Shown: positions 23,715 to 35,430, counted from the first letter of the stretch. The stretch: DNA of 64,000 nucleotides from Rhizaria sp. SCN 62-66 (GCA_001724265.1 MEDY01000046.1:1-64000), one strand, 5' to 3'. A program made the numbers and translations. Notes: generated by a model not told the origin, from the sequence alone.

Positions 23715-25914
23715 ATGTCTGACAACAAACGTTACCACGTTTCTCAGGATGAGAAACAGTTTCGCGGTGCTGCCGACGCGGTGGTACGCAAGTTATTGAG
23801 CTCGTTTTGTGTCTAGTTTTGCCACTTTTCACTCCGCGCATCTTCCACCTCATGCTTCCAGCCCAGCTCTCACCTTCACTTATTCCTTGTCTGACTTTTG
23901 TCTTGCCTTGCTTTTACAACCCCTCATTGCATCTACTAAGGCGGGTGCTCCTTCCAAACTGAAGCACTCGATCGCCGACGCGACCAAGGTTTCCGAGGAG
24001 GCCATCGCACGCGCGGGCCGCACCACTGGCGACGCCATCAAGGACGCTGCCCACGCAGTCCACGACAAGGCCGCCGACGCGGGCCGCCACACCGAGACTG
24101 CGGTGCGCGACCAAGCGCATAACCTGCGCTCGTCGTTCGACAACTTTACGCGCCCCGAGCACGCCGCGCGCGCCAAGGAGGACTTGAAGGACGCGGCTTA
24201 CCACGGCAAGGAGGCCGTCAAGGACGCCGGCTACGCCGCCAAGCAGGGCCTCGAGAGCGCCGGCGCCTACGCATCTGACGCCGCCGCGCGTGCCAAGTCC
24301 TCCACAAGCTCCGCGATGGACCGCGCGGGCGCTTACGCCTCGGATACTGCAGCTGCCGCGCAGCGCAAGGCCGCTGACATTGGCAGCACGATGAAGAGCG
24401 CCGCCAGCGACGCGTCGCACAAGGCCGCCGATGCCGCGCACTCAGCGTCCGCGGCGGCCGAGCGCACTGTTGATGCAGCCAAGAGCAAGGCCAGCGAGGC
24501 GGGCGCCAAGATTGAGCACGCCGCGGTCGGCGCGCGCGACACAGTGATCGACGCCAAGGACCGCGCCGCCGCGTCCGCGCAGCGCGCGGGCGAGGCCGCG
24601 GCGCACACGGCGCAAGACGCGGGGACCGCAATCAAGCGCGGCGCCGAGAGCGCCAAGGACAGCGCGGTGCAGGCTAAGGACGCCGCGAAGGCGAAGATGC
24701 AGGACGCTGGCGCTGCGGCCAAAGACGCCGCCGCGGGCGCCAAGGCCAAGATGCAGGACGCCGGCGCGGCCGCGAAGGAGAAAATGCAAGACGCGGGCGC
24801 TGCGATGAAGCGTGGCGCCGAGAGCGCAAAGGATACCGTTCTGCAGAAGACGCATGAGGCAAGCCAGGCTGCCAAGGACACTGCTTACACGGCCAAGGAT
24901 AAGGCCGCCGAGATGGGCGCCGCTGCCAAGGAAAAGGCGTCAGAGATGGGTTCTGCAGCTAAGCTGACCGCAATCAACGCCAAGGATGCGGCCGAGCAGA
25001 AGGCACTCGACGCCAAGATGGCTGCGGTCGACCTGAAAGACTCGGCGGCGCAGAAGGCGCACGAGTTCGGCGCAGCGGCCGCGAGCACCGCAACGGCGGC
25101 CAAGGACAAGGCATACGACGCCGGCGTCGCGGCCAAGGAAGGAGCAGTCGCTGCCAAGGACGCGATTGCCAGCAAGGCCCACGACGCCGGCATCGCCGCC
25201 AAGGACGCCGCGGGCACAGCAAAGGACAAGGCCTACGAGGCCGGTGCTGCAGTCAAGGACGCCGCCATCAGCGCCAAGGACGCCGTCGCGCAAAAGGCCC
25301 ACGACGCCAAGGAGGCGATGATTGGCGCCAAGGACGCGGCGGCGCAGAAGGCGCACGACATGGGCAACGCCGCCAAGGTCAAGGCCTACAGCGCGAGCCT
25401 CGCGGCTGAGGACGCGGCGATCGCGGTGAAGGAGAAGGTGCATGACGCCGGCGTGGCGACCAAGGACGCGGCCATCAGCGCCAAGGATAAGGCAGCTGAG
25501 ACGGCGCACAACGTCGGTGACGCTATTTCCACGACGGCGCACAACGCGGCCGAAGGGCTCAAGCACGCGGCCGCAGTGACGGCGACCAAGGCTGGCGAGC
25601 TCGCGCACGCCGCCGGGGACGCCGCCGCGGCTGTGGGCCACACGATCGCTGATGCCGCCGCGGCGACGGGGTCAACGCTCAAGTCTGCGGGCGCGTCCAT
25701 CGCCGCGGGCGTGGCGTCGGCGGCGGGCGCAGTCAAGGACGCCGCGTCGAGCGCCGAGAGCGACGCAAAGCACGACGCAGACGCGCTGGCGGCCGACGCG
25801 GAGGCGCACAAGGAAGGATTCGGCACGCGCATCGCAAACACGTTCAAGGGGCTGTTCCGCCCAGAGACCTCTGCCGAGGCCGCCGCGCGTGAGATGCGCG
25901 AAAAACAGAACTAA
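23715..25914 (+). CDS. LEA-like (group 3) amphipathic repeat protein
   Basis: Join(23715..23783,23941..25914), 680 aa, UAA stop. The first exon encodes MSDNKRYHVSQDEKQFRGAA and ends at a GTACGC donor; the 157-nt intron ends CTACTAAG and is phase 0. Nearly the whole second exon is degenerate 11-residue repeats of the type AKDAAxxKAxD, rich in Ala, Lys, Asp and Glu and free of Pro and Trp. That is the signature of group 3 late-embryogenesis-abundant proteins, which are disordered in solution, fold to helix on drying or on membranes, and protect against desiccation, freezing or salt. Apolipoprotein- or perilipin-like lipid-surface proteins have similar 11-mers and are the alternative. A less repetitive tail (RIANTFKGLFRPETSAEAA) could be an amphipathic anchor. 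No signal peptide is evident. Confidence 0.75.
23941..25900 (+). repeat. Degenerate 33-bp / 11-aa repeat array
   Basis: Dozens of imperfect units encoding AKDxAxxKAxx span almost the whole second exon of the LEA-like gene. Confidence 0.75.
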
Positions 25915-26419
25915 GCTATCAGCGCTCTGAAGCAAGCAGGGCTGAGTGAGTGATGTGGAGTGCGCGACGTGCGCATGAAGCAGGGTGACTGCACCGCGTG
26001 CAAACGATAGGACAGTAGTCTCTGTCTAATGTCGATGTCTGTTTGCACAGTTGCACATGGTGGTTTGACGCATTAATGTAAAACTCTATAATGATATTTT
26101 GTATATCTGTGATTAAGTCTAGCTTAAGCTACTATGAGATAAGCTCTATTATGCATCTCTCACATGAAAGAACAATCAAGTACTTGAAGAAGTAACTTTG
26201 CATTTGATTCGTCGAATACAAAATGCTTTTGTGTACAAGCAACTGATATGCCACTATAATACGTACTTTATTGATATAGATCTATTAAACATCAACATTT
26301 ATCAAATTTGACTTAAACGGCATTACTTGGCCTGTTGGCATCATACTTACGAAGACTTTTCATTTAACTTGCACCAATCCACATCACAACGCGTGATTAC
26401 ACGATCTCCAATGCGAAGC
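25915..26419. other. Convergent intergenic region
   Basis: AT-rich 3' flanks of the LEA-like (+) and PP1 inhibitor (-) genes. Nothing else seen. Confidence 0.5.
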
Positions 26420-27394
26420 TCACTCGTCGCCATTGTCTGCGTCAATCTAGTCTTTCCCGTTCCCATTCTTGTTCAGATCGTCTTCGCCGTCATCGTCATC
26501 GTCGTCGACAACGCGGCGACCCAGGAGCCCGGCCATGTTATAGTGCGCGCGCCGCTTAAGCTCAAACGCGCGCTTCTCCGCCTCGGCCTCTTCGCGCTGC
26601 GCAGGCGTGAGTCCGTAAAACTCGTCCATCTCCTCGCCCTCGATATCATCGCCTTCACCGTCATCGTCGTCGTCGTTGCCGTCGTCGTCGCTGTCGTCGC
26701 TAGCGGGCGGCGTGTCCTCCGTCGCCACGCGCGCGCCCGCGTTGATGTCGCCACCGTGCTCGCTGTCTGCGGCGGGTGTGTTGGCCGCGAGGCGCGCGCG
26801 CTTGAGAGCCGACTTGACAGGCTTGCCGGTGGAGGTGAAGAGCTTCGGCATGCCGGCAGCGGTCGCGCACGCGCTGCGGTACTCCAAGTCGCCGCTGCCA
26901 ACCGTCACCGCGGTCACCGCGTCAAGCGTGGGGAGTTCCCCGACAAAGCAGCCCTCAGTGGCCGCGGGGGCCAAGGTCGCGGCGACTACGGCGGGCGAGC
27001 CGGTGCTGGAGCAGGTGGGCGCAAGCGCGGGCGAGTTTGACGCCGAGAGCGCGGGGGAGCCAGGCGCGTGGTATGGCGTCTTGGGCTCGTCGATGGTCAT
27101 GCGGGGGACCTTCTCAGATTCGTTGAGTGCAAGGTTGTCTTCGTCCCAGACGATTCCGGACGCGGGCGCGACGGCACGCTCGCTGCGGAGACATCGAGGG
27201 AAGAACCAAAGCATAAGAGAAGCAGTATGAAAGGAAGCACACAAAGGGTTAGTGTGAGGGACAGATAGAACAAAAATAGGCCCAATAAACACATTGAATA
27301 TGCGCATGACGATCAGTTGCATGGAAACGTACGGCTTATCAGCTGTGCTGGATTTGAGGATTGGGCGAGGCACGTTGCTTGCTTGCTCTGACAT
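26420..27394 (-). CDS. PPP1R2: Protein phosphatase inhibitor 2 homologue, one in-frame UAG near the C-terminus
   Basis: Complement(join(26420..27182,27333..27394)), 274 aa, ending in UGA if UAG at 26449-26447 (codon 266) is read through; otherwise it ends there. The 150-nt intron is GTACGT...CCGCAG, phase 2. Inhibitor-2 landmarks are in order: PRPILKSS (the KGILK PP1-binding motif), GIVWDEDNLAL (KSQKWDE region), TIDEPKTPYH (IDEPSTPYH, whose Thr is the GSK3-type control site) and FELKRRAHYNMAGLL (the HYNE helix that covers the PP1 active site). The family is mostly disordered and regulates PP1 catalytic subunit. The region past the UAG adds eight residues (IDADNGDE) that continue the acidic tail. 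An Ala/Ser/Thr-rich insertion between the IDEP and HYN motifs makes it longer than the animal protein (about 205 aa). Confidence 0.9.
26447..26449 (-). other. In-frame UAG, PPP1R2 codon 266
   Basis: Followed by eight acidic codons and then UGA. Ambiguous alone, consistent with UAG being sense. Confidence 0.6.
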
Positions 27395-27789
27395 CTCGAA
27401 AGAACACTGCAGGGAATGTGTGATATTGAAGGATATTATGAGAGTTGAAGTGTATAATAAACGGAATATATAGAAATCACGTTATAAAATACGGATACAT
27501 CTATCATGCAACGAATAACGGATTTTGAAGTGCATTTATTTGATTGCTTTGATCACACAAAACGATATCCCGATTTTTGAAGACGCGTGTCGCGAACGCA
27601 TTTGTGGCCAGGCATAGCTTTGCCGATTTTCTCGACGATATCGGGATCTCATGCCACAGATTCAGAATACTGTCAGAATTAATACATGATGTTTACTTTA
27701 TTAAACAAGGAATCACAGAGACAATAATCAGCGGTCACGATCATCGACTAAATGTAGGTTACACATGATACGCAACAGTATCGGAGAAC
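27395..27789. other. Intergenic, AT-rich
   Basis: Promoter/leader of the PP1 inhibitor gene and 3' flank of the PSMD5-like gene. A 63-codon ORF (27577-27768) has no recognised product. Confidence 0.45.
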
Positions 27790-30700
27790 TTAACCAGTGC
27801 CAGCAATGGGGTCCGCAACAGTAGCATCGCGCGTGGCTTCAACCATGCTGCCTGCACGCGCAAACCGAAGCAGCCGCGAGCGCTGCAGCGACGAGAACGT
27901 CTTCTGTGCGCGACTGTGTGCGAACACGGGGTGCGCGACGATGGCACGCGCGATGCGCTGCTTCCAGTCGAAGTTGAGCTTCAGATTTTCGTGCGACGAC
28001 GCGTCCAGCCTACAGAAAACATGAATAATAAAGAAGCAAGGAGCATCAATGTAAGATTAGGAGGTCATTAGCAACAGGTATGAGTGCGAATCAAAGGAAT
28101 GTGGAACGCGCATGTCACGGTCGCCAATGGGTTAAACGATGTTACGTACTCAGAAACAAGGAACGTCTCGAAAGTCTCGTGCTCGAGCAGAGCTATGACG
28201 CCCCACGTGTGTCCCGCCGCGGCCAGCAGCAGGTCTAGAGAGGCGAACTGTACGTCCTCAAGCACGGACCGCGCAGACTGTTTAGAATCATACGATACAT
28301 ACAAAAGTGACAAACAACGGTATACAGTTGAGGTGAGTGTAAAGCAAGAAAAGAAATCATTTTGAGAATGAGAAATGAACTAAGTTAAAAATGATGACGT
28401 GTAAAACCAATGGAATTCTGGGGTATACAGAGGCAGTGTGTTTGCGCTCGTAACGTACGCGCATGATGTGCGAGATGGCGTGCGGCAGCGCGGCGGCAAT
28501 ATCCGTCTCAACCCCCGCAGTCGCCTCAGCCTCGGCCCCAGCCGCGGCCGAGGACGCCGGCCAGGGCCCCGCAACGGCCTCTGGGTCCGCGGTCGCGGTG
28601 CGCACTGCGGCTGCGGCGCGCGCGAGGGCGGCGTCGGCCGGCGGCTGCGGCGCGGCGAGCAGCGAGAAGATGTACACCTGAGCGAGCGCCGCGGCCGCGT
28701 TGCCGGCGTGCACGGGCTTGAGCATGCTCGCGAGCGCGTGGTGCGCGGTGGCGCGGGTGTCATCGTCGAAAGCGAGCGCGAGACCCAACAAGGGCGCGAG
28801 CGGGGCCGACACAGTCACTGATCCACTTGAACTCGCGCTCGTGCTGCTGCTGAGGCCCCAGAGCAGGCCCTGAGGGGAGGCGCAGGCGGCAGCAATGGCG
28901 ACGGCAGTGGCCGACTGCAGCTGCGGCAGCCGTGCGTAGCCGCTGAGCAGCGCGGGCAGCGCATCCACGCACGCGTGCGCCGCGGAGGTCTCCGCGCCCG
29001 GCAGCAGCAGCGCCAGCGCGGGCACTGGACACGCGCGACTCGCTTCGGGACTGTTCGCGTTGACGGCGGCAGCGGTGTTGTTGGCGAGTGTGATGAGCTC
29101 GGTGAGCAGGCGGATGAGGTTGCCGGCAAGAAACACTGCGGGCACGGCAAACCGGCGCGTCTGGCGAGCGTACCAAAGGCCCACCACGGCGGCCGCGTCC
29201 TCCTCTGCGAGCGCGGCGCCTTCCTCCGAGACACGACTCTTGCGAGCGGCCGCAGCGGCAGTAAACTCACACAGCGCGCGCGCCACCGCAGCGGCCACGG
29301 CGTCGCCACCAGCACTGAGCGCGGGGACAGAGGTGGCGGCGGTGTGCGCGACGGCGGCGGTGAGCGCGGCGGCGGGCGGGAGCGCGGGGTCGAAGTCGCG
29401 CGCGTCAGTGTCCACGGCGAACGGGTTCGCGTCGGTTAACAGCGACATCAGCAGACGCTGCGGCACGCGCGCGGCGGAGAGGGAAGTTAAGCCGCGGGGC
29501 AGCGCCGCGAGAGCGCGCAGGTGCGTCTGCGCGGTCAGTGAGGTGAGCGGGTCAGTCTCATCCTGCTGCTCCTGCTCAAGGTCACTGCTGCTGCTGGTGG
29601 CGAACGCGAGGTCTGCGAGCGCAGTGACAACGCCCATAGTAGAGAGGCGGACCTGCACTGCGGCGGCACGGTCGGCGCACTCAACGCCGTCGACAACTGT
29701 GATAATGCCAGAGCTGGCGCCGCTCGCCACGACGCCGGGAGTCAGCGTGACAGTTGGCGTGGCACCGACGCTGCTGCTGGTACTCTTGGCATTAGCGGCC
29801 GCGGTGGCTGCAGCAAGGTAGAGATCGAAGAGGCGGAGACGGAACACTTCGGTTTCAACGCCCAGCGGACTCGTGGCGCTCGCAGCATCGCTCGCAGAGC
29901 CCTTAAGGGCCGCGGCCTCTGAGGCCGTGAGGGGCTGTCCACTTGCGTTGACGGGGGTGTCGCTGTCTGCGCTACCGTGGGCCGCCACGAGCGCACGGAA
30001 CGCAGCGGGCTCGGTAATGCGGACCGCGGACACCGGCAGCGGGTGCTGCTCGTTGGCATTCGCGCTGGATGGGGCTGTGATGGGGTTGCCGCAGAGAGCT
30101 GCGTAGGAGGACTGGAGGAAGATACGCGTCGGCACGAACTATAAACACACAGAGATTGAACAAAAGCGCAGGTTTAGAGAGTAAATCTACAATTACAAAA
30201 TGAATCATGTTGGGCATGCACAAACATGCTAGTGACATTATGTGAGCCCAAGATATCATAGCATATATCCTTTGTTTTGGGCTTTCGACGTACTTCGTTC
30301 AGCGCGGAGTCGTGCGCAATGAGTGCGCAGATGGCATGGAAGTCCTCCGTGTCACACCAACGGCAGCGATCCAGCAGCGTCGCGTACACCTCAGCTGGCA
30401 GGCGCCAGCGCGGTACCGCGTCAGCCGCGACGGCGGCGGTGGCGGCTGTGTCAGAGTCGGCCATTGCGGAGGGCTGCTGCTGCTGAAATGTGAGCGCGTG
30501 CGTCAGACCGTCGAGCAGGAGCCGGAGCACGGCGCTGGGGCTGTTGCGCAGCAGCGGAAGCAGCGCCGAGACGGTGTCCGTAGAACGCAGGTTGTCGAGC
30601 CCGACGGTGGAGCTGAAAACGCGCGCAGCGGTGCGGCGCATAGTGTCGGCGAGCATCAAGTCGTCGGCCGAGTCCTCGGTCTGCATCGACAGCAGCTCCA

Positions 30701-30821
30701 GCAGCGTCGAGAAGCCACCCAGGTCGGAGATAAAGGTCGATACGGACTCATTCAGAGCGGTCGCGGCCATAGGGCGAGCACTGGGCTCGAGGAAGCGCTG
30801 AAAGGCGTCAGTCAGGTCCAT
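27790..30821 (-). CDS. ARM/HEAT-repeat protein, PSMD5-like (proteasome base assembly chaperone)
   Basis: Complement(join(27790..28009,28150..28277,28459..30138,30294..30821)), 851 aa, UAA stop. Three introns of 155, 181 and 140 nt all start GTACGT; phases 0, 0 and 2 keep the frame. The sequence is helical and Leu/Ala-rich, starting MDLTDAFQRFLEPSARP with a helical repeat (GGFSTLLELLSMQ). The C-terminal exons (FASLDLLLAAAGHTWGVIAL, then ETFLVSELDASSHENLKLNF, then WKQRIARAIV) follow the layout of the PSMD5/S5b C-terminus (LKVFTAIANQPWAQK, then KDAKYELVKAL). PSMD5 binds the ATPase Rpt1 module during 26S base assembly. Another ARM-repeat protein is possible; the PSMD5 call rests on the last two exons only. 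Confidence 0.5.
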
Positions 30822-31239
30822 CAGCGGTCTGATGTTCGGGAAGAGGGTCAGCAGGACGAGTTGGTTAGTTCAGTATTGGGTTCTCGCTCAGTTGATCGTC
30901 AAAGCGATTGCTGCTTTCGAAGCATATTTTAATATCGCACATTATATATTTTCCGTTGATTATCTATCATCGCATGTTGTTCAACAACCAGAAGAGCGTT
31001 GTTTCCATCGAATCCCTGAGCTTCCCGCCCGTTGCCCAAACCATTCTGTGGTGGTGACGTCAAAGTCGCGCATACACTTGAGAATCGAGATGCTAAGAAA
31101 TGCACAATTGCTTTTCGGATACCCACCAAATTAAAATAATTGCATGTTCTCTTATGTTCCCGTCTCACGCTAACTGTCACGTGGTACACCTTGTTCAACA
31201 TTTTCTAACGGTTTTGCACGCGCTTTTGCCTGCTGAAGT
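30822..31239. promoter_or_regulatory. Divergent promoter region PSMD5-like / SP-rich gene
   Basis: 418 bp between divergent starts; AT-rich. No specific element established. Confidence 0.4.
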
Positions 31240-31989
31240 ATGCAATCACCGAAGACGACCCCGTCCAAGGGGGCGCGTCCCACGACACTCTCTGTCGCGT
31301 CCCCGACCGCGCGTCCCGTGCATGGGACACCCTCAGCCCGCGCCCCCGTCTCGTCCACGTCTGCCAGCGCCGCGCCCGCGCGCACCCCCACCCGCGCCCC
31401 CGCTGCTTCTGGCGCTGCGTCCGCGTCTAGTTTGACATCCCCATCGTCCCAGCAGCCCCGCGCCGCCGCGCGCCCCCCGCTGTCCTCGCCCACGGGCTCT
31501 GCCAAGCCCGCCGCGCCGAGCGCCGCGAAGCCCCGGCCCCCGCTCGCCTCCCCAGTCGCATCGCGCCCCGCCAGTCACACCTCCTCGTCTGCCACTGCCA
31601 CTGCCGCTGGTGCTGGCGGTGGCGCTGCCCGCGCTGCTCCGGGGACTCCGCAGCGCAAGCCCGCGCCGTCCTCCTCCTTCGGCGCTACTTCCACCCCGTC
31701 GCGCCCCGGTCCCAGCCCCGCTAGTCCGGGCCCCAACAACACTGGTGCTGCAACTGCGCCCCGTTCCCCCTCGAGCTCCGGCGCGTCCCGCCCCCGCTCC
31801 CCCGCCGGTGCCGGCGCTGCGTCGCGCCCGCGCTCCCCCGGCGGCTCCGCGCGGCCGCGGTCGCCGGGCGGCGTTGACATCCCTGATGAGCACCAAGGTG
31901 ACCGGCTGGTGGCGCGGAAGCACCGGCGCCAAAGCAGCCACTCGAGCATGATGGCGCTCTTCGAGGCAGAGTTGCAGTCAACTGAGTGA
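31240..31989 (+). CDS. Ser/Pro/Ala-rich disordered protein
   Basis: 249 aa, no intron, UGA stop. Almost entirely low complexity: Ser, Pro, Ala, Thr and Arg, with repeated PRSP and RPRSPGG units near the end and many Ser-Pro/Thr-Pro sites that CDK or MAP kinases could use. The last 35 residues differ (DIPDEHQGDRLVARKHRRQS then HSSMMALFEAELQ) and include an RRQS basophilic site and a short amphipathic helix; this is the part most likely to bind a partner. No family is recognised. High GC in an AT-rich surround and codon choice like its neighbours support a real gene. Confidence 0.65.
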   Translation: MQSPKTTPSKGARPTTLSVASPTARPVHGTPSARAPVSSTSASAAPARTPTRAPAASGAASASSLTSPSSQQPRAAARPPLSSPTGSAKPAAPSAAKPRPPLASPVASRPASHTSSSATATAAGAGGGAARAAPGTPQRKPAPSSSFGATSTPSRPGPSPASPGPNNTGAATAPRSPSSSGASRPRSPAGAGAASRPRSPGGSARPRSPGGVDIPDEHQGDRLVARKHRRQSSHSSMMALFEAELQSTE

Positions 31990-32468
31990 GTATATGCTCA
32001 TTTGCTGTTGTTGCCGCATAGCTAGTTGACTGCGTGTATATGGTTGTGATTTTATGTGGACTCCTCTGATTTGTGGTGCTGCACGTTCTCTTTTGTGTCG
32101 TTTTGTGATTGCTTAAAATGAACGGCCTGATTGACTTCGTAAACACGCACTTGATTTATTAACAAACGAGAAAAAACAAAGTTTGTCAATACAACTTTAC
32201 ACGATCCTTCAAAAATATATTTGGATTTTGTTCTCATGATACTCGAAAGTATGTTTTTTTAAATGTGAACTTACACTCGCTTGTCAGTAGCTATCTATAA
32301 TGTTATATTCAAAGCGAGATTAGCGACGTTGCAAAATGCAACGGCGCTATTCTTGCATCAGACTATTCTGATTTCAGGTTTGCTTTTCTTGTGTTTCATA
32401 CGTTTTTTACATCTTACCCGTAGCAATCTTACTGCCGTGGCTCCGTATCTGGCTCATGGCTCGCCCAC
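31990..32468. other. Convergent intergenic region
   Basis: AT-rich flanks; nothing recognised. Confidence 0.5.
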
Positions 32469-33098
32469 TTACCGCTCACGCGAGCGCGCCCGGATGCTGC
32501 TCAGCGTGCGGTCAACCGCAACACTGTGGACGGCCGTGGGCGGCGGCTCCTTGAGCTCCGCCGCGGTCTGGCGCGCGTGGATGATGTCGTTGACGCGCTG
32601 CTTGTCCTCGCGCGAGAGCTCGTGCGTAGTGCGCAGCGCCGCTGCGGCGCCCACCTGGCCCCCACTCACTGCGCGCACGAGGCGTTCGCGGCGGCCGCGG
32701 AACAACGGCTTCGGATGTGCAGCGCCAGGAGGGTGGTGACCGAGGTTTACACTGGGTTGACCAGTACGACTGCGTTGGTCTCGGTCGGAGCGGGTCACCG
32801 CACGGAACTCGGGCGTGAGCGAGGCAGCAAGCCAAGGCGGGTTGGCGGAGGAGCGGAGGTCCGCGGCGAAGAAGTTGCTGCCAACGACGCGGTCGATAAC
32901 GCTCTGCACGCGAGGCGAGTGCGCGTCGCTGTAAGGGTAGCCCATGCGCTCCGCGACGTCACGCGCATGCACGATCGACGACAGAAGCAGCTTGCCCTCA
33001 TTAGGCAAATTGTCCTTAAAGCGCAGGGCGCCTGCCTCTTTGATTTGCGACGAAGAGGCGCGGATCGCGTTGCGTGGGCGCTGGAGGGACGACTACAT
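32469..33098 (-). CDS. Hypothetical protein, 209 aa, UAG as second codon
   Basis: The frame runs from ATG at 33098 to UAA at 32469-32471. The second codon is UAG (33095-33093). Without reading it there is no in-frame ATG before residue ~51 (ERMGYPYSD), although coding-like sequence begins right after the UAG (SSLQRPRNAIRASSSQIKEA). The protein is basic, with helical segments (KLLLSSIVHARDVAERM; SREDKQRVNDIIHARQTAAE) and a central Arg/Pro-rich linker (RSDRDQRSRTGQ). No family is recognised. No membrane segment or signal peptide is seen. Confidence 0.55.
33093..33095 (-). other. In-frame UAG at codon 2 of the 209-aa gene
   Basis: Directly follows the ATG and precedes an open frame of over 200 codons. 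Confidence 0.5.
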
Positions 33099-33652
33099 AG
33101 AAGTCTACCCAAGCGTTTGATCGGCAACTACACGTTCACAGAAAACAATAAGGAAGGAGGGTTGATTTGAAGTTAAGCAGAACCGGATTTCTTACTATTC
33201 GAGAACATTTAAGTCATACACGACATATTTTTAAGTTCAAATGTACATGTACCGTGGCGTGCTTGCTTGTGGCAAGGCTTTTCAGTTGCAACTTAAAAAG
33301 AATAACGAACTTGTGGTCACAAAGTAAAACAGTGCATATTTTCTCATAGGCAGCGTTACCAAATAAGCGTATTTAAGTAACACGTTATGCCACTTATAAG
33401 GTGTATTAAAAGACGTGTTGCTGTGCATGGCGACAAAGAAGCATGTGGAATAACTCAGTGCACTGGTCGAGACAAGGGTATATGTTCACACCCAATACAA
33501 TAACGGTTAGTTCTATCGCTGAGATGGAAACACAAACAGCATTCGGAGTTTTGCCGGACTGTTCCCACCCCGAGCAACGGCTTAACGCCATTTGAAGCTG
33601 AACCAGCATGCTCCCACACGCAGTGTTCTCTCAGTGTTGGCATCGACAGCAC
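33099..33652. other. Intergenic, AT-rich
   Basis: 554 bp with only short chance ORFs; the likely promoter of the 209-aa gene lies at its left end. Nothing else seen. Confidence 0.45.
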
Positions 33653-33994
33653 TCATGTCGACTCCCCACGGTCAGCCTTCTCGTCCTCACCCACTATGGC
33701 GACTGTCTTGATAGGCTTGACGAGTAATTCGGTGACACTGTGGGCGCTGTTTGCAACACTGCTGCCGCTGCTACTGCTGATACTGCTGCTACTGGTTGTT
33801 GCTGTGTAGGGCGTACTGGTGCCGATCGCGGGCGATTTGTCGATAGAAGCGATCAAGAGATCACTGCTTGTAACGTTACTTGCACGAAGGGCAATCGCCT
33901 TGCCTGTGAGTGCAAAGTCAGGACTAGAGTAGTTGGTGGTCGTTGACATGTTGGCAATGTAGGCGTGGTCTCCGAGGCGTTCAGAGGGCTCCAT
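33653..33994 (-). CDS. Small hypothetical Ser/Thr-rich protein
   Basis: 113 aa, ATG to UGA, no intron. Starts MEPSERLGDHAYIANMSTTT, contains a poly-Ser/Thr stretch (TATTSSSSISSSSGSS) and ends with a short conserved-looking segment (SVTELLVKPIKTVAIVGEDE). GC is lower than in neighbouring genes. No family recognised; it could be a short regulatory or structural peptide, or chance. Confidence 0.45.
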   Translation of the reverse strand: MEPSERLGDHAYIANMSTTTNYSSPDFALTGKAIALRASNVTSSDLLIASIDKSPAIGTSTPYTATTSSSSISSSSGSSVANSAHSVTELLVKPIKTVAIVGEDEKADRGEST

Positions 33995-34395
33995 AGAAAT
34001 CTAAGGCGGGAAGGGAGATCCAGTAGGAAATGAGTTGGGTCAGAAAGTATAATTGACGAGTCAGGATTATCTCAATGCAAACCAACTTTTAATTGTCAAT
34101 TTTGCTCGAACAGCTGTTTTAATAGGCAAGAATGAGACCGATCCAAAATCTGCCTGCTTTTCACTTGCGACTTGAAGTCAAAGGCAAGTTCGTGGTAATT
34201 TTGGAACTCTTGATGGTTTGAGGCAAATGAATGGCAGCTACACGATCTAACAAAGCCTGAAGTCAAGTAATACATTCTTGAAGAGTTGCATTGTATTTCA
34301 AAGCTAAATGTTAGGCTTCACGGATCACACAGAACAACAAGGGCATCGCACTCGAGCGACGCAAACAAACTGAAGCAGTAACCGGCGCTGCCGCT
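33995..34395. other. Intergenic, AT-rich
   Basis: Between two minus-strand genes; nothing recognised. Confidence 0.45.
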
Positions 34396-35430
34396 TTACC
34401 GCGCACCGAGGCAGGTGCGACCAGCATCAATCTTAACCGTGTCACCGGTGATCCACTTGGCCTTGTCGGAGGCGAGGAAAGCGATGAGCTCGCCGACGTC
34501 GCCCGGCTGCGGCAGCGCACCACGGTTGAGCGCGAGAGGGTGGGTCACCTGCTGCGAGCGCTCGAGAAACTTCTCGTACGCCTCGTCGCTCATACCTGCG
34601 CAACGAGGTACGGAGATCAACAAACATAAAGAGATGAGCGACTGGGTTTTGACAGACAGAGTATATCGTTCTCATATCTGATTCAATAATAATCTTACGC
34701 TCTAGCGAAGCATGAGAGAAGCGGGACGTACCACCAGTCTTCTGGAGGGGGGTGACGATGAGGCCTGGGTTGACGCAGTTGGCGCGGATCTTAAAGGGCG
34801 CAAGGTCGACCGCAGCGCACTTGGTGAGCATGTCGACGGCAGCCTTAGATGCGCAGTCTGTGAGTATGTGAGTAGCAATGAGAGGAACTTGATTAATGAG
34901 CATGGATGATGAGTGAAAGGGAATCAAATCTAAGGACAACAAAGGATGACGAAAAGAGCAAGCGCGAAAAACGTACACGCAGCAACGCCGCCAAAGGACT
35001 GCATGCCGTTGACGGAGGAGACGTTGATGATGGAGGTGCCGTCCTCGTTCTTCTTGAGCTGCGGAATTGCGTGCTGCATCATCTCGAACACGGCCTTGGT
35101 GTTGGCCGCGAACGTCTCGTTGAAACTCGCAAGAGTCGTGTTGTCAATGGTGCCGGCGCGAAGAATGCCGGCGCAGTTAACGAGCGTGGTGAGCCCGCCC
35201 AGCTGCTCGACCGCGGACGCCACGGCGGTCTCGCACGCACCGTCGGCAGTGAGGTCGGCGACAACGAAGCTGCAGCCGCACTCCTGCTGCAGAGCCTCAA
35301 GAGCGGCCTTGTTGCGGCCAATCGCGCACACAGTGGCACCCTCCTTAACCATCTCAAGGACGCTGCCGCGGCCGATGCCAGAGGACCCACCGGTGACGAT
35401 AACCTTCTTACCATCGAGGAGCTTGGACAT
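34396..35430 (-). CDS. Short-chain dehydrogenase/reductase (classical SDR)
   Basis: Complement(join(34396..34595,34732..34857,34977..35430)), 259 aa, the usual classical-SDR length, UAA stop. Introns of 119 and 136 nt both start GTACGT; the first splits the catalytic Tyr codon (T|AC). Cofactor motif TGGSSGIG is near residue 14, NCAG marks the central sheet, Ser is in INVSSVNG, and the catalytic YxxxK is YCASK, only legible after splicing. The C-terminus (ITGDTVKIDAG) follows the family consensus (ITGxxxxVDGG). An Arg after the first Gly-rich strand (AIGRNKAAL) favours NADP(H). SDRs reduce or oxidise carbonyl/hydroxyl groups of sugars, lipids or steroids; substrate unknown. No transit peptide is seen. 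Confidence 0.95.
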
